From DASRZM01 sp035686365 (GTDB lineage: Bacteria > Pseudomonadota > Gammaproteobacteria > Xanthomonadales > Xanthomonadaceae), in contig DASRZM010000119.1 in assembly GCA_035686365.1 (NCBI GenBank), positions 1 through 64,000 of the forward strand: 64,000 bases of DNA. The letters run 5' to 3'. The position numbers and the translations under genes were made by a program. The notes under the pieces were generated by a model. The model was given only the letters and a program-made list of their open reading frames with translations. It was not told where the DNA came from and did not search any database. Each line of letters opens with the position of its first letter. The stretch's first letter is position 1. Below are positions 44,644 through 51,989 of the stretch, piece after piece.

Positions 44644-46689
44644 TCAGTCTTCCTCGGCCTTGGGCCGCCACGACTCGGTGAGCTGCCTCTGCACCTGGGG
44701 CGGTACCGGCTCGTAGTGGCTGAACTCGATCGTGTAGCGGCCCTGGCCACCGGTCATGGCCTTGAGCTCGTTGCTGTAGTCGGCGATCTCCGCCAGCGGG
44801 ATCTGCGCCTTGACGACGATCTCGCCGCCGCGCCTGGAGTCGGTGCCGTTGATGCGCGCGCGCTTCGACGCCAGGCCGCCGGTAATGTCGCCCATGTACT
44901 GGTCCGGCACCGATACATCGACGTTCACGATCGGCTCCAGTACCAGCGGCCGTGCCTTGCCCACGGCGTCCAGGAAGGCCTTCTTGCCGGCGGTGATGAA
45001 GGCCACCTCCTTGGAGTCGACCGGGTGGGTCTTGCCGTCGTAGACGATCACGCGCACATCCTGCATGTGGTAACCGGCCAGCGCCCCGGTGTCGAGCACC
45101 TGACGCACGCCCTTCTCCACGGCCGGAATGAACTGGTTCGGGATGGTGCCGCCCTTGACCTCGTCGACGAATTCGAAGCCGGTGCCGCGCGGCAGCGGCT
45201 CCACGCGCAGGAACACCTCGCCGAACTGGCCGGCGCCGCCGGTCTGTTTCTTGTGGCGGTGGTGGTCATCGGCGCGGGAGGAGATGGTTTCGCGATACGC
45301 GATCCTGGGCGGCCGGGAGACGACCTCGACGCCGTAGCGGTCGTTGAGGCGTTCCAGGGTCACTTTCAGGTGCAGTTCCCCGAGGCCGCGGATGACCGAT
45401 TCGTTGAGCTCCATGTTGTGCTCCATGCGCAGGCACGGATCCTCCTCTCCCAACCGCGCCAGACCGTTGCCCAGCTTCTGCTCCTGGCCCTTGTGCCGGG
45501 GCTCGATGGCCAGACCGAACATGGGCTGCGGGAAATCGATCGGCTTGAGCCGGATCTCGTCCTCGGCGTGGCTGTCGTGCAGCACCGCGTCGAAGTGGAT
45601 GTCCTCCACCTTGGCCACCGCCGCGATGTCGCCCGGGATGGCATCGTCGATCTCGATGTGGTCCTTGCCGCGCAACCGGAACAGGTGGCCGACCTTGAAC
45701 GGCTTCTTGCCGTCATCGATGTACAGCTGGGTATCCCTGCGCACCGTGCCCTGGTAGATGCGGAAGATGCTCAGCTTGCCGACGAAGGGGTCGTTGACGA
45801 TCTTGAAGACGTCGGCCACGACGTGACGCGAGGGATCGGGCACCGATTCGAAGTGCGCGCCGCTGGAGCCCTTGAGGAACGGCGGCGGATTGGCCTCGGC
45901 GGGATTGGGCAGCAGCTTCTCGAACAGCCCCGTCAGTTCGGCCACGCCGGTGCCGGTGCGTGCCGAGACGAAGCAGATCGGCACCAGGTGGCCCTCGCGC
46001 AGGCACTGCTCGAAGGCGTCGTGCAGCTCCTGTCCCGAAAGGGCCGCTTCACCCTCCTCCAGGTAATGGCCCATGACGTCTTCGTTGACTTCCACGACCT
46101 GGTCGATGATGCGCTGGTGCGCCTCGGAGACCGGCCCCAGGTCGGAGTCGCCGTCGGTGTTGAAGAAGCAGTCGATGACCCGGGTGCCGCCGTCGGCAGG
46201 CAGGTTGATCGGAAGACATTCGGTGCCGAAGGCTTCGCGCAACTGCTCGACCAGGGCGCCGATGTCCACGCCTTCGTGGTCGATCTTGTTGACGACGAGC
46301 ATCCTGCACAGGCGCCTGGCCCTGGCGTAGTCCATCATGCGCTGGGTCGTGTGTTCGATGCCGTTGGCGGCATTGACCACCACTGCGCAGGTTTCCACCG
46401 CCGCCAGCGCCGAAAGCGTGGGACCGCGGAAGTCCGGGTAGCCGGGGGTGTCGATCAGGTTGACGTGGACCCCGCCGTGGTCGATCGAGGCGATCGTGGA
46501 GTTGATGGAGTGGCCGCGTTGCCGCTCCATCGGGTCGAAGTCCGAGACGGTGTTGCCGCGCTCGATGTTTCCGGCTGTCTGGATCTCGCCGCCGGCAAGC
46601 AGCAGGGCCTCGAACAGCGTGGTCTTGCCGGCGGCGGCGTGGCCCACCAGTGCCACGTTGCGGATGTCCTGTGTGCTGTAGTTGGGCAT
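44644..46689 (-). CDS. Elongation factor G paralogue (EF-G2 type)
   Basis: A 681-residue translational GTPase with five EF-G domains. Switch and nucleotide motifs are visible: P-loop GHAAAGKTT, switch II DTPGYPDF, NKID, and GHSINSTIAS instead of the GITI found in canonical EF-G. Domain IV holds KKQTGGAGQFGEV and the C-terminal GLASKRARINGTDS. Canonical fusA lies in the str operon with rpsL/rpsG; this isolated copy lacks those neighbours and has altered switch I, so it is a second EF-G, possibly for stress or ribosome recycling. The start at 46689 has a GGAAGGAGCG ribosome site; the open frame upstream is not conserved. Confidence 0.88.
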   Translation of the reverse strand: MPNYSTQDIRNVALVGHAAAGKTTLFEALLLAGGEIQTAGNIERGNTVSDFDPMERQRGHSINSTIASIDHGGVHVNLIDTPGYPDFRGPTLSALAAVETCAVVVNAANGIEHTTQRMMDYARARRLCRMLVVNKIDHEGVDIGALVEQLREAFGTECLPINLPADGGTRVIDCFFNTDGDSDLGPVSEAHQRIIDQVVEVNEDVMGHYLEEGEAALSGQELHDAFEQCLREGHLVPICFVSARTGTGVAELTGLFEKLLPNPAEANPPPFLKGSSGAHFESVPDPSRHVVADVFKIVNDPFVGKLSIFRIYQGTVRRDTQLYIDDGKKPFKVGHLFRLRGKDHIEIDDAIPGDIAAVAKVEDIHFDAVLHDSHAEDEIRLKPIDFPQPMFGLAIEPRHKGQEQKLGNGLARLGEEDPCLRMEHNMELNESVIRGLGELHLKVTLERLNDRYGVEVVSRPPRIAYRETISSRADDHHRHKKQTGGAGQFGEVFLRVEPLPRGTGFEFVDEVKGGTIPNQFIPAVEKGVRQVLDTGALAGYHMQDVRVIVYDGKTHPVDSKEVAFITAGKKAFLDAVGKARPLVLEPIVNVDVSVPDQYMGDITGGLASKRARINGTDSRRGGEIVVKAQIPLAEIADYSNELKAMTGGQGRYTIEFSHYEPVPPQVQRQLTESWRPKAEED

Positions 46690-46936
46690 CGGTGCGCTCC
46701 TTCCCTTTGCCGCAACCGGCGGGATGCATCCGTCGGCCGCAGTCAATGCGAATCGGACGCCATGCCCGTCGCCGGAGCGCACTGCCTTGGGCGCTTCGAG
46801 TGCGCCGCAGGCGGTCATGGCGTGACGGACGGGTCCTCCCGGACCGGGTGCCGTCCCGGGGATAGCCTTCCACCGCGGCACGTGACGGTCAAGCCGAGCA
46901 GCCAGGATCTCCGGATTCACGGCGCGCTGTCGTCGT

Positions 46937-46954
46937 GGCGGAAACAATTCCGCC
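46937..46954. other. Perfect hairpin in the divergent EF-G2/osmC promoter gap
   Basis: GGCGGAA at 46937-46943 pairs perfectly with TTCCGCC at 46948-46954 around ACAA, 24 bases before the osmC ATG. It could be an operator or a 5'-UTR stem. The rest of the 289-base gap (46690-46978) shows no gene or clear promoter. Confidence 0.4.
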
Positions 46955-46978
46955 GCATTCCCGACGAGGAGGACGACC

Positions 46979-47413
46979 ATGGCGACGATCGAGCGCAAGG
47001 CCACTGCCCGCTGGCAGGGCGACCTGAAGAGCGGCAAGGGCAGCCTGACCCTGCCAAGCGGCGTGTTCGAAGACCAGCGCTACTCGTTCCACACGCGATT
47101 CGGTGACGAGAAGGGCACCAACCCCGAGGAACTGCTGGGCGCCGCCCATGCCGGCTGTTTCACGATGGCGCTGGCCAAGCTGCTGGGCGAGGCCGGCCAC
47201 ACGGCCGAACGCCTGGAGACGGTGGCGGTGGTCAGCATGAGCATGGGCGATGGGCCGCCGACCATCTCGGGCATCGAACTGCAGCTCAGGGCCACCGTTC
47301 CGGGGATCACGCGCGAGGCCTTCGAGAAGCTGGCGCAGGTGGCCAAGGCCGGTTGCGTGATCTCGCGCGCGCTGTCGGTGCCGGTGTCCCTGGATGCCCG
47401 CCTGGAGGATTGA
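46979..47413 (+). CDS. osmC: OsmC-family peroxiredoxin
   Basis: A 144-residue OsmC/Ohr-fold peroxidase that detoxifies organic hydroperoxides using two cysteines. The reactive pair is in EELLGAAHAGCFTMALAKLL and VAKAGCVISRALSV, with the catalytic Cys in HAGC and the resolving Cys in KAGC. The N-terminus (ATARWQGDLKSGKG) is OsmC-like rather than Ohr-like. The ATG has a GAGGAGGACGACC ribosome site. A partial family-A hairpin (47477-47502) lies downstream. Confidence 0.93.
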   Translation: MATIERKATARWQGDLKSGKGSLTLPSGVFEDQRYSFHTRFGDEKGTNPEELLGAAHAGCFTMALAKLLGEAGHTAERLETVAVVSMSMGDGPPTISGIELQLRATVPGITREAFEKLAQVAKAGCVISRALSVPVSLDARLED

Positions 47414-47476
47414 AGCCGCTGGCGGCCGGCCGGGGCTGCGTCGGCCTGCACCGCGGCCTTGCCGCACCCCCGGCGC

Positions 47477-47502
47477 GAACCACTGACCTGGTTCAGAGGT
47501 TC
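47477..47502. repeat. Isolated first hairpin of family A
   Basis: GAACCACTGACC (47477-47488) and GTTCAGAGGTTC (47491-47502) form the first stem of the family-A element with two mismatches. The remaining hairpins are absent. It lies between osmC and the glycine-zipper gene. Confidence 0.6.
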
Positions 47503-47573
47503 CTGAACGGATCCTGGCACCGTCGGCGGCGTTAACTGGCGATTCAAGGGCGAGCGCCTAGTTTCGTGACCGA

Positions 47574-47593
47574 GCGATGCGGTGGCGCATCGC
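47574..47593 (+). promoter_or_regulatory. Leader hairpin before the glycine-zipper gene
   Basis: GCGATGCG at 47574-47581 pairs perfectly with CGCATCGC at 47586-47593 around GTGG. It ends 13 bases before the ATG and just before the ACGGAGAAG ribosome site, where it could control mRNA stability or translation. Confidence 0.45.
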
Positions 47594-47606
47594 ACGGAGA
47601 AGCGAC

Positions 47607-48176
47607 ATGAAACGAGCCCTCGCAGCGACCCTGGCCATCGCCGGCCTGTCGGTGGGTGGATCGGCCATTGCGGAGCACGAGTACGACGGCCGTGGCGGTT
47701 TCCGCGACGCCGGCGCCTACTACGACTACGCCGAGGTCCTGAGCGTGGATCCCGTGATCGACTACATCCGCGAGCCGGCGACCCGGCGCGAATGCTGGGA
47801 GGAGCCGGTCTACTACCGCAGGGGCGGCTACTACCGCGACCGCGACCGTACGCCGGGGCTCGTCGGCGCGATCGTCGGCGGCGTGATCGGCAACCAGTTC
47901 GGCAGCGGCCGGGGCCGCGACGCGGCCACCGTGTACGGTGCGGCGCTGGGGTATTCGGCCGCGCGCGACGCACAGCGTGACCGTTACTACTACGGCGGCC
48001 GTCCCTACCGTACCTACGAGACGCGCTGCGACGTCCGCCGCGACTATCGTCCGGACGAGCGCGTGGTCGGGTACGAGGTGACCTACGACTACAACGGCCA
48101 GATCGGACGCGTGCGGACCTCGCACCACCCGGGCGACACCATCCGGGTGCGCGTGAACGTCGACCCGATTCCGTAA
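47607..48176 (+). CDS. Exported glycine-zipper 2TM-domain protein
   Basis: A 189-residue protein with a signal peptide (MKRALAATLAIAGLSVGGSA, cleavage near residue 23), a Tyr/Arg-rich segment, then a glycine-zipper (GLVGAIVGGVIGNQFG) of the kind in 17-kDa outer-membrane antigens, and a C-terminal domain with ETRCDVRRDYRPDERVVGYEV and RVRVNVDPIP. It is probably envelope-located; similar proteins are common in xanthomonads and have no assigned role. Tyr-rich repeats such as DAGAYYDYAE and YYRRGGYYRDRDR are notable. The ATG at 47607 has a GGAGAAG ribosome site. Confidence 0.85.
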   Translation: MKRALAATLAIAGLSVGGSAIAEHEYDGRGGFRDAGAYYDYAEVLSVDPVIDYIREPATRRECWEEPVYYRRGGYYRDRDRTPGLVGAIVGGVIGNQFGSGRGRDAATVYGAALGYSAARDAQRDRYYYGGRPYRTYETRCDVRRDYRPDERVVGYEVTYDYNGQIGRVRTSHHPGDTIRVRVNVDPIP

Positions 48177-48178
48177 GG

Positions 48179-48292
48179 GAACCTCTGGACAAATTCAGAG
48201 GTTCGCGCGCCATCGATGGCGCGCGCGCGGATCAGGCACACAAGCGCTTGATCCGGCGAGCCTGATCCAGCCTGTCCCGAGCCTGTCGAAGG
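48179..48292. repeat. Family-A hairpin repeat plus a short GC-rich repeat downstream of the glycine-zipper gene
   Basis: Hairpin 1 (GAACCTCTGGAC with ATTCAGAGGTTC), hairpin 2 (GCGCGCCAT/ATGGCGCGC, perfect) and hairpin 3 (GGATCAGGCAC/GCGCTTGATCC with mismatches) follow in the same order as at 1.1 kb. At 48271-48292 is a CCTGTCCCGAGCCTGTCG motif of a kind seen dispersed in many GC-rich Proteobacteria. Confidence 0.8.
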
Positions 48293-48426
48293 GTCCGGTC
48301 TCGCCCGGTCCGGCGCCAGTCCGGACCCGGACCCGCACGCCGCTGCGCCGTGGATGGATCCGGTGGGGCTTGCCCTGCGACCTGCGCATCGCGATCCTGT
48401 TGGCCCAGTCGCCGCCGGGCCATGCA

Positions 48427-50076
48427 ATGATCCGTTCATTCCTTCTGGCGCTCACGCTGTCCCCTTTCAGCGTCGTCGCCCAGACCACGATGCTGGTCAA
48501 TGCGCGGATCCACACGGTGGACGCGGGTGCACCGCGCGCGCGGGCGCTGGCCTGGGAGGCGGACGGGCGCCTGGTGTTCGTGGGTGGCGCCGCTGCGGCG
48601 CGCGAGCGGTTTCCCGACGCGACGGTGATCGACGCCGGCGGCCGCACCGTGGTGCCGGGACTGATCGATGCGCACGCGCACCTGATGGGCCTGGGGCTGG
48701 CGCTGATGCGGGCCGACCTGACCGGCACCACCGACAAGGCCGACGTCATCGCACGGCTGCAGGCCTTCGCGGCCGACCTTCCGGCCGACGGCTGGCTGCT
48801 CGGACGTGGCTGGGACCAGAACGACTGGCCGGAGCAGCGCTACCCGACCGCGGCCGACCTGGATGCGGCGTTTCCGGGCCGCCCGGTCTGGCTCGGGCGC
48901 ATCGACGGCCACGCCGGCTGGGCCAACACGGCGGCAATGCGGGCGGCCGGCGTGGACCTGTCCGGCGACTGGCAGCCGGATGGGGGCCGCATCCTGCGGC
49001 AGGACGGCGAGCCCACGGGCATCTTCGTGGATACGGCGGCGCAGCTGGTCGAGAAGGTCGCGCCGCCGCCCTCGGAGGAGGCGCTCGAGCAGGCGCTGGA
49101 GCGCGCGCTGGCCGCGGCCGCCCGCCATGGGCTGACCGGGGTGCACGACGCCGGCACCTCGCTGCAGGACCTGGCGCGCTACCGGCGCTTCGCTGATGCC
49201 GGGCGGCTGACGCTGCGGGTGTACGCGATGGCCGACGGCGACGCCGCAGCGCTGCAGGCGCTGTGTGCCATGGGCCGCTACGAGCATGCCGGCGGGCGGC
49301 TGGCGATGCGTGCACTCAAGCTCTATGCCGACGGGGCGCTGGGCAGCCGCGGGGCGGCGTTGCTGGCCGACTACAGCGACGAGCCGGGCCATCGCGGCCT
49401 CCTGGTCACGGCGCCCGACGCCCTTCGGAAGGCGATCGACAAGGCGGTCCGCTGCGGGGTCCAGGTTGCCACCCACGCAATCGGCGACCGCGGCAACCGA
49501 GGTGTGCTCGATGCCTATGCGCGCTGGTTGCCCGGCAAGGACCTGCGCTGGCGCATCGAGCACGCGCAACTCGTCGCGCTCCAGGACATTGCGCGCTTCG
49601 CGACGCTGGAGGTGATCGCCTCGGTGCAGCCCACCCATGCGACCTCGGACATGCCCTGGGCCGGGGACCGCGTCGGCGAGTCGCGGCTGGCCGGCGCCTA
49701 TGCCTGGCAGCGTTTCCGCGACGCCGGTGCAAGGCTGGCATTGGGTTCGGATTTTCCGGTCGAGTCGGTGGATCCGATGCTGGGGCTGTACGCGGCGGTG
49801 ACACGCCAGGACCGCTCGGGCCATCCTCCCGGCGGCTGGTTGCCCTCGCAACGGCTGACGCCGGAGCAGGCGCTGCGCGGCTTCACGATCGACGCCGCCT
49901 ACGCGGGTTTTGCCGAAGACCGGGTCGGGTCGCTGGCAGTGGGCAAGCGCGCCGATTTCGTGGTCCTGTCCGAGGATCCGCTGGCGGTGGCACCGGCTGC
50001 CGTCGACGACATCCGTGTCCTGGCGACCTACGTGGATGGCCGGGCGGTCTACCGCGCCGGCAACGGCGGCAGATGA
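48427..50076 (+). CDS. Exported amidohydrolase (YtcJ-like metal-dependent hydrolase)
   Basis: A 549-residue amidohydrolase of the YtcJ/AepA subgroup with a signal peptide (MIRSFLLALTLSPFSVVAQ, about residue 19), so probably periplasmic. Metal-binding motifs are VVPGLIDAHAHLMG (HxH), GVHDAGTSLQDLARY, a later histidine in QVATHAIGDRGNRG and the HAQLV segment, with the final Asp in LALGSDFPVESVDP. Substrate unknown; family members act on amides, ureas or unusual peptides. No metabolic genes nearby give a clue. The start at 48427 (a GCAATGATCC context) gives the signal peptide. Confidence 0.9.
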   Translation: MIRSFLLALTLSPFSVVAQTTMLVNARIHTVDAGAPRARALAWEADGRLVFVGGAAAARERFPDATVIDAGGRTVVPGLIDAHAHLMGLGLALMRADLTGTTDKADVIARLQAFAADLPADGWLLGRGWDQNDWPEQRYPTAADLDAAFPGRPVWLGRIDGHAGWANTAAMRAAGVDLSGDWQPDGGRILRQDGEPTGIFVDTAAQLVEKVAPPPSEEALEQALERALAAAARHGLTGVHDAGTSLQDLARYRRFADAGRLTLRVYAMADGDAAALQALCAMGRYEHAGGRLAMRALKLYADGALGSRGAALLADYSDEPGHRGLLVTAPDALRKAIDKAVRCGVQVATHAIGDRGNRGVLDAYARWLPGKDLRWRIEHAQLVALQDIARFATLEVIASVQPTHATSDMPWAGDRVGESRLAGAYAWQRFRDAGARLALGSDFPVESVDPMLGLYAAVTRQDRSGHPPGGWLPSQRLTPEQALRGFTIDAAYAGFAEDRVGSLAVGKRADFVVLSEDPLAVAPAAVDDIRVLATYVDGRAVYRAGNGGR

Positions 50077-50106
50077 CCCGGCGCTTCTCGTGCGGCCGCT
50101 GCAGGC

Positions 50107-50182
50107 GCGGCCCATGGCCGCAATCGGCCCGCGGAGTCCCACCGACCAGGCGCTGTGGGAGCGGCCGATGGGCCGCGATCGG
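50107..50182. repeat. Two REP-type palindromes downstream of the amidohydrolase
   Basis: GCGGCC-CAT-GGCCGC at 50107-50121 and GCGGCC-GATG-GGCCGC at 50161-50176, the second within TGTGGGAG...CGATCGG, are copies of the REP core seen at 5.1, 31.2, 42.0, 50.4, 60.2 and 61.2 kb. Confidence 0.8.
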
Positions 50183-50188
50183 CGCTCC

Positions 50189-50454
50189 GCACCCTCGCAT
50201 AAATGCCACATTCGCTCCGTAGGCCGGCCCGCGGGCCGGTGACGGTTTCCGGGGCCGCCGCGAGTACCTCCCTGTAGGCTGCGGACGCGCCATCCATGGC
50301 GCGTCCGCCCCCGGAAACCGTCACCGCCCCGCGGTCCTCACGCGTCCGTTCCGTGTCGCCGTCGCCCTGTAGGAGCCGGCGTCGCCGGCGAACCACCCCC
50401 GCCATGACGCCCGGCAATGCGGCGTGGGAGCGGCCCATGGCCGCGATCGGGGAT
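50189..50454. repeat. Composite palindromic repeat, family B, copy 3
   Basis: With the two REPs just before it, this fills the 433-base gap 50077-50509, which has no gene. The 14-bp arms are at 50241-50254 and 50309-50322. The nested hairpin is extended here to a perfect 13-bp stem GCGGACGCGCCAT/ATGGCGCGTCCGC. A GCCGGC REP-like hairpin with a TCG loop lies at 50368-50392 and a GCGGCC REP near 50430-50444. This copy has the most diverged spacer of the four. Confidence 0.85.
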
Positions 50455-50509
50455 GCGAAGCCGCCACCGGCGAGCCGTCGTCGCAGCGACCCATGGCCCG
50501 GGCGCGGGT

Positions 50510-51379
50510 TCAGTCCAGCCGGATCACCCCGTCGATGCGCGTGACCGTGCGTCCGCCGATCTCGATGGAGGCATCGTCCGCGCAGACCCACACGCGGCCT
50601 TCGCGGTCGACCTCGCGGCCCTGGCTGACGACCCAGCGCGGCGCGGGCAGGGCCCCGGCCTGGCGCAGGAATGCCGCCACCGCCGCGTTGCCGCTGCCGC
50701 ACACCGGATCCTCCGGGATCGCCTCGCCGGGCGCGAACGAGCGCACCACGAAGCGGACATCGCCCGCCTCCTCCGGCCCGTAGACGGTCACGCCGACCGC
50801 CGTGGCGCGCACACACAGCGCAGCCACGGCGGCGAAATCCGGCGCCAGCGCGCGCACCGCGGGCCCGCTCTCCAGGCGCGCGACGATCCAGACCGGGCCG
50901 ACATCGATGGCGCGTGGCGCGGGCGTGTCCGCGACGACCGCGCCCAGTGCGGCCGACAGCGCCCCGGCCATGGCCGCATCCGGCGCGTGCAGCTTCGGCT
51001 CGGGCGCCTGCACGAACAGACGGCGGAAGCCATCGCCGGACTCCACCCGCAGCGGCAACAGGCCGGCGCCGCACTCCTGCACCAGACGGCCCTCGCGCGC
51101 GCTGGCCACGCCGGCCTCCATGGCCGCATGCGCCGTGCCCAGGCTCGGGTGCCCGGCGAAGGGCAGTTCGCGGCGCGGTGTGAAGATGCGCACGCGGTAG
51201 CTGGCCTCGGCCGTGGTCGGCGGCAGCACGAAAGTGGTTTCCGACAGGTTGGTCCAGCGGGCGATCGTCTGCATGTCCCGGGCTTCGAGCGCCTCGCCAT
51301 CCAGGATCACGGCCACCGGGTTGCCGCCGAAGTTCGCCGGCGAGAACACATCGACCTGTTTGAAGGCGACGCAGCGCAT
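50510..51379 (-). CDS. PhzF-family isomerase/epimerase
   Basis: A 289-residue PhzF-like protein (diaminopimelate-epimerase fold, two similar halves). It starts MRCVAFKQVDVFSPANFGGN, and has the catalytic Glu in NLSETTFVLPP, the phosphate-binding LPFAGHPSLGTA and the second-half DPVCGSGNAAVAAFL. PhzF isomerises a phenazine precursor, but most homologues have no known substrate and no phenazine genes are here, so the function is unassigned. The start at 51379 matches the family. Converges with the amidohydrolase across the repeats. Confidence 0.9.
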   Translation of the reverse strand: MRCVAFKQVDVFSPANFGGNPVAVILDGEALEARDMQTIARWTNLSETTFVLPPTTAEASYRVRIFTPRRELPFAGHPSLGTAHAAMEAGVASAREGRLVQECGAGLLPLRVESGDGFRRLFVQAPEPKLHAPDAAMAGALSAALGAVVADTPAPRAIDVGPVWIVARLESGPAVRALAPDFAAVAALCVRATAVGVTVYGPEEAGDVRFVVRSFAPGEAIPEDPVCGSGNAAVAAFLRQAGALPAPRWVVSQGREVDREGRVWVCADDASIEIGGRTVTRIDGVIRLD

Positions 51380-51454
51380 GGGCCGATCCGTATCGTGAAC
51401 CGCCGAAAGGGTAGCATCGGTGCCGCGCCGCCCGGGGCGCCGCACCCGCGGGCC

Positions 51455-51790
51455 TCAGGCGGGATCCGACCGCCGGCGCGGCTGGTCGCGACGGCGCCGG
51501 ACGAAGTCGCGCAGGCGCCGCTCCATCGTCTCCAGCGCGGCATTGGCGGTGGCGTAGGGCTCCGCACCGGTGCCTTCGGTATCCAGGGCGCCGCCGGCCA
51601 GGTGCACGCGTACGTGCACCCGGTACGGATTGCCGTGGGTCTGGCGGCGACCCTGCGCCTCGATCACGCAGTGACAGCTGACGATGTCCTCGGCCAGACG
51701 CGGAAGCCGTCCCGCGCGCTCTTCGACGGCCGCGCGCAGGGCTGGCGAGACATCCACGCCATGGAAGGTCACTTCGATGCGGGCGGTCAT
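51455..51790 (-). CDS. Second HPF/RaiA-family ribosome-associated protein
   Basis: A 111-residue S30AE-domain protein: IEVTFHGVDVSPALRAAVE, VSCHCVIEAQGRRQTHGNPYRVHVRV and ATANAALETMERRLRDFVRRRRD. It is shorter and more basic at the C-terminus than the HPF at 10.4 kb, and its beta-strand region differs, closer to the RaiA-like or YhbH-type proteins. Its role may be ribosome inactivation under a different stress. It is a monocistronic minus-strand gene between PhzF and the divergent AK-LysA gene. Confidence 0.85.
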   Translation of the reverse strand: MTARIEVTFHGVDVSPALRAAVEERAGRLPRLAEDIVSCHCVIEAQGRRQTHGNPYRVHVRVHLAGGALDTEGTGAEPYATANAALETMERRLRDFVRRRRDQPRRRSDPA

Positions 51791-51864
51791 GTAGCGGGTT
51801 CCTGGTCGACCTGCAGGCAGTATCCGCCGAATCCGGCGCTCAGGTCCGGCGGTCCATGACGCGC

Positions 51865-51890
51865 GAACCGCTGAACTGGTTCCAAGGTTC
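51865..51890. repeat. Isolated first hairpin of family A
   Basis: GAACCGCTGAAC (51865-51876) and GTTCCAAGGTTC (51879-51890) match hairpin 1 of the family with three mismatches and the same TG loop. Located in the divergent gap 51791-51989 upstream of the lysine fusion gene. Confidence 0.6.
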
Positions 51891-51989
51891 TTAAGTGCTC
51901 CCTAGGCCCCCATCGCGATTTCTGGCATCCTGCGGGCCGTCGGGCGCACACCGTGCCGGTGGCGTCGGAACTGCCGACCCCTATCCGCG

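Noticed and set aside
47511..47530. A sigma-54 promoter suggested by TGGCAC
   Set aside because: No GC/TGC element lies at the required spacing, so the -24/-12 pattern is incomplete.
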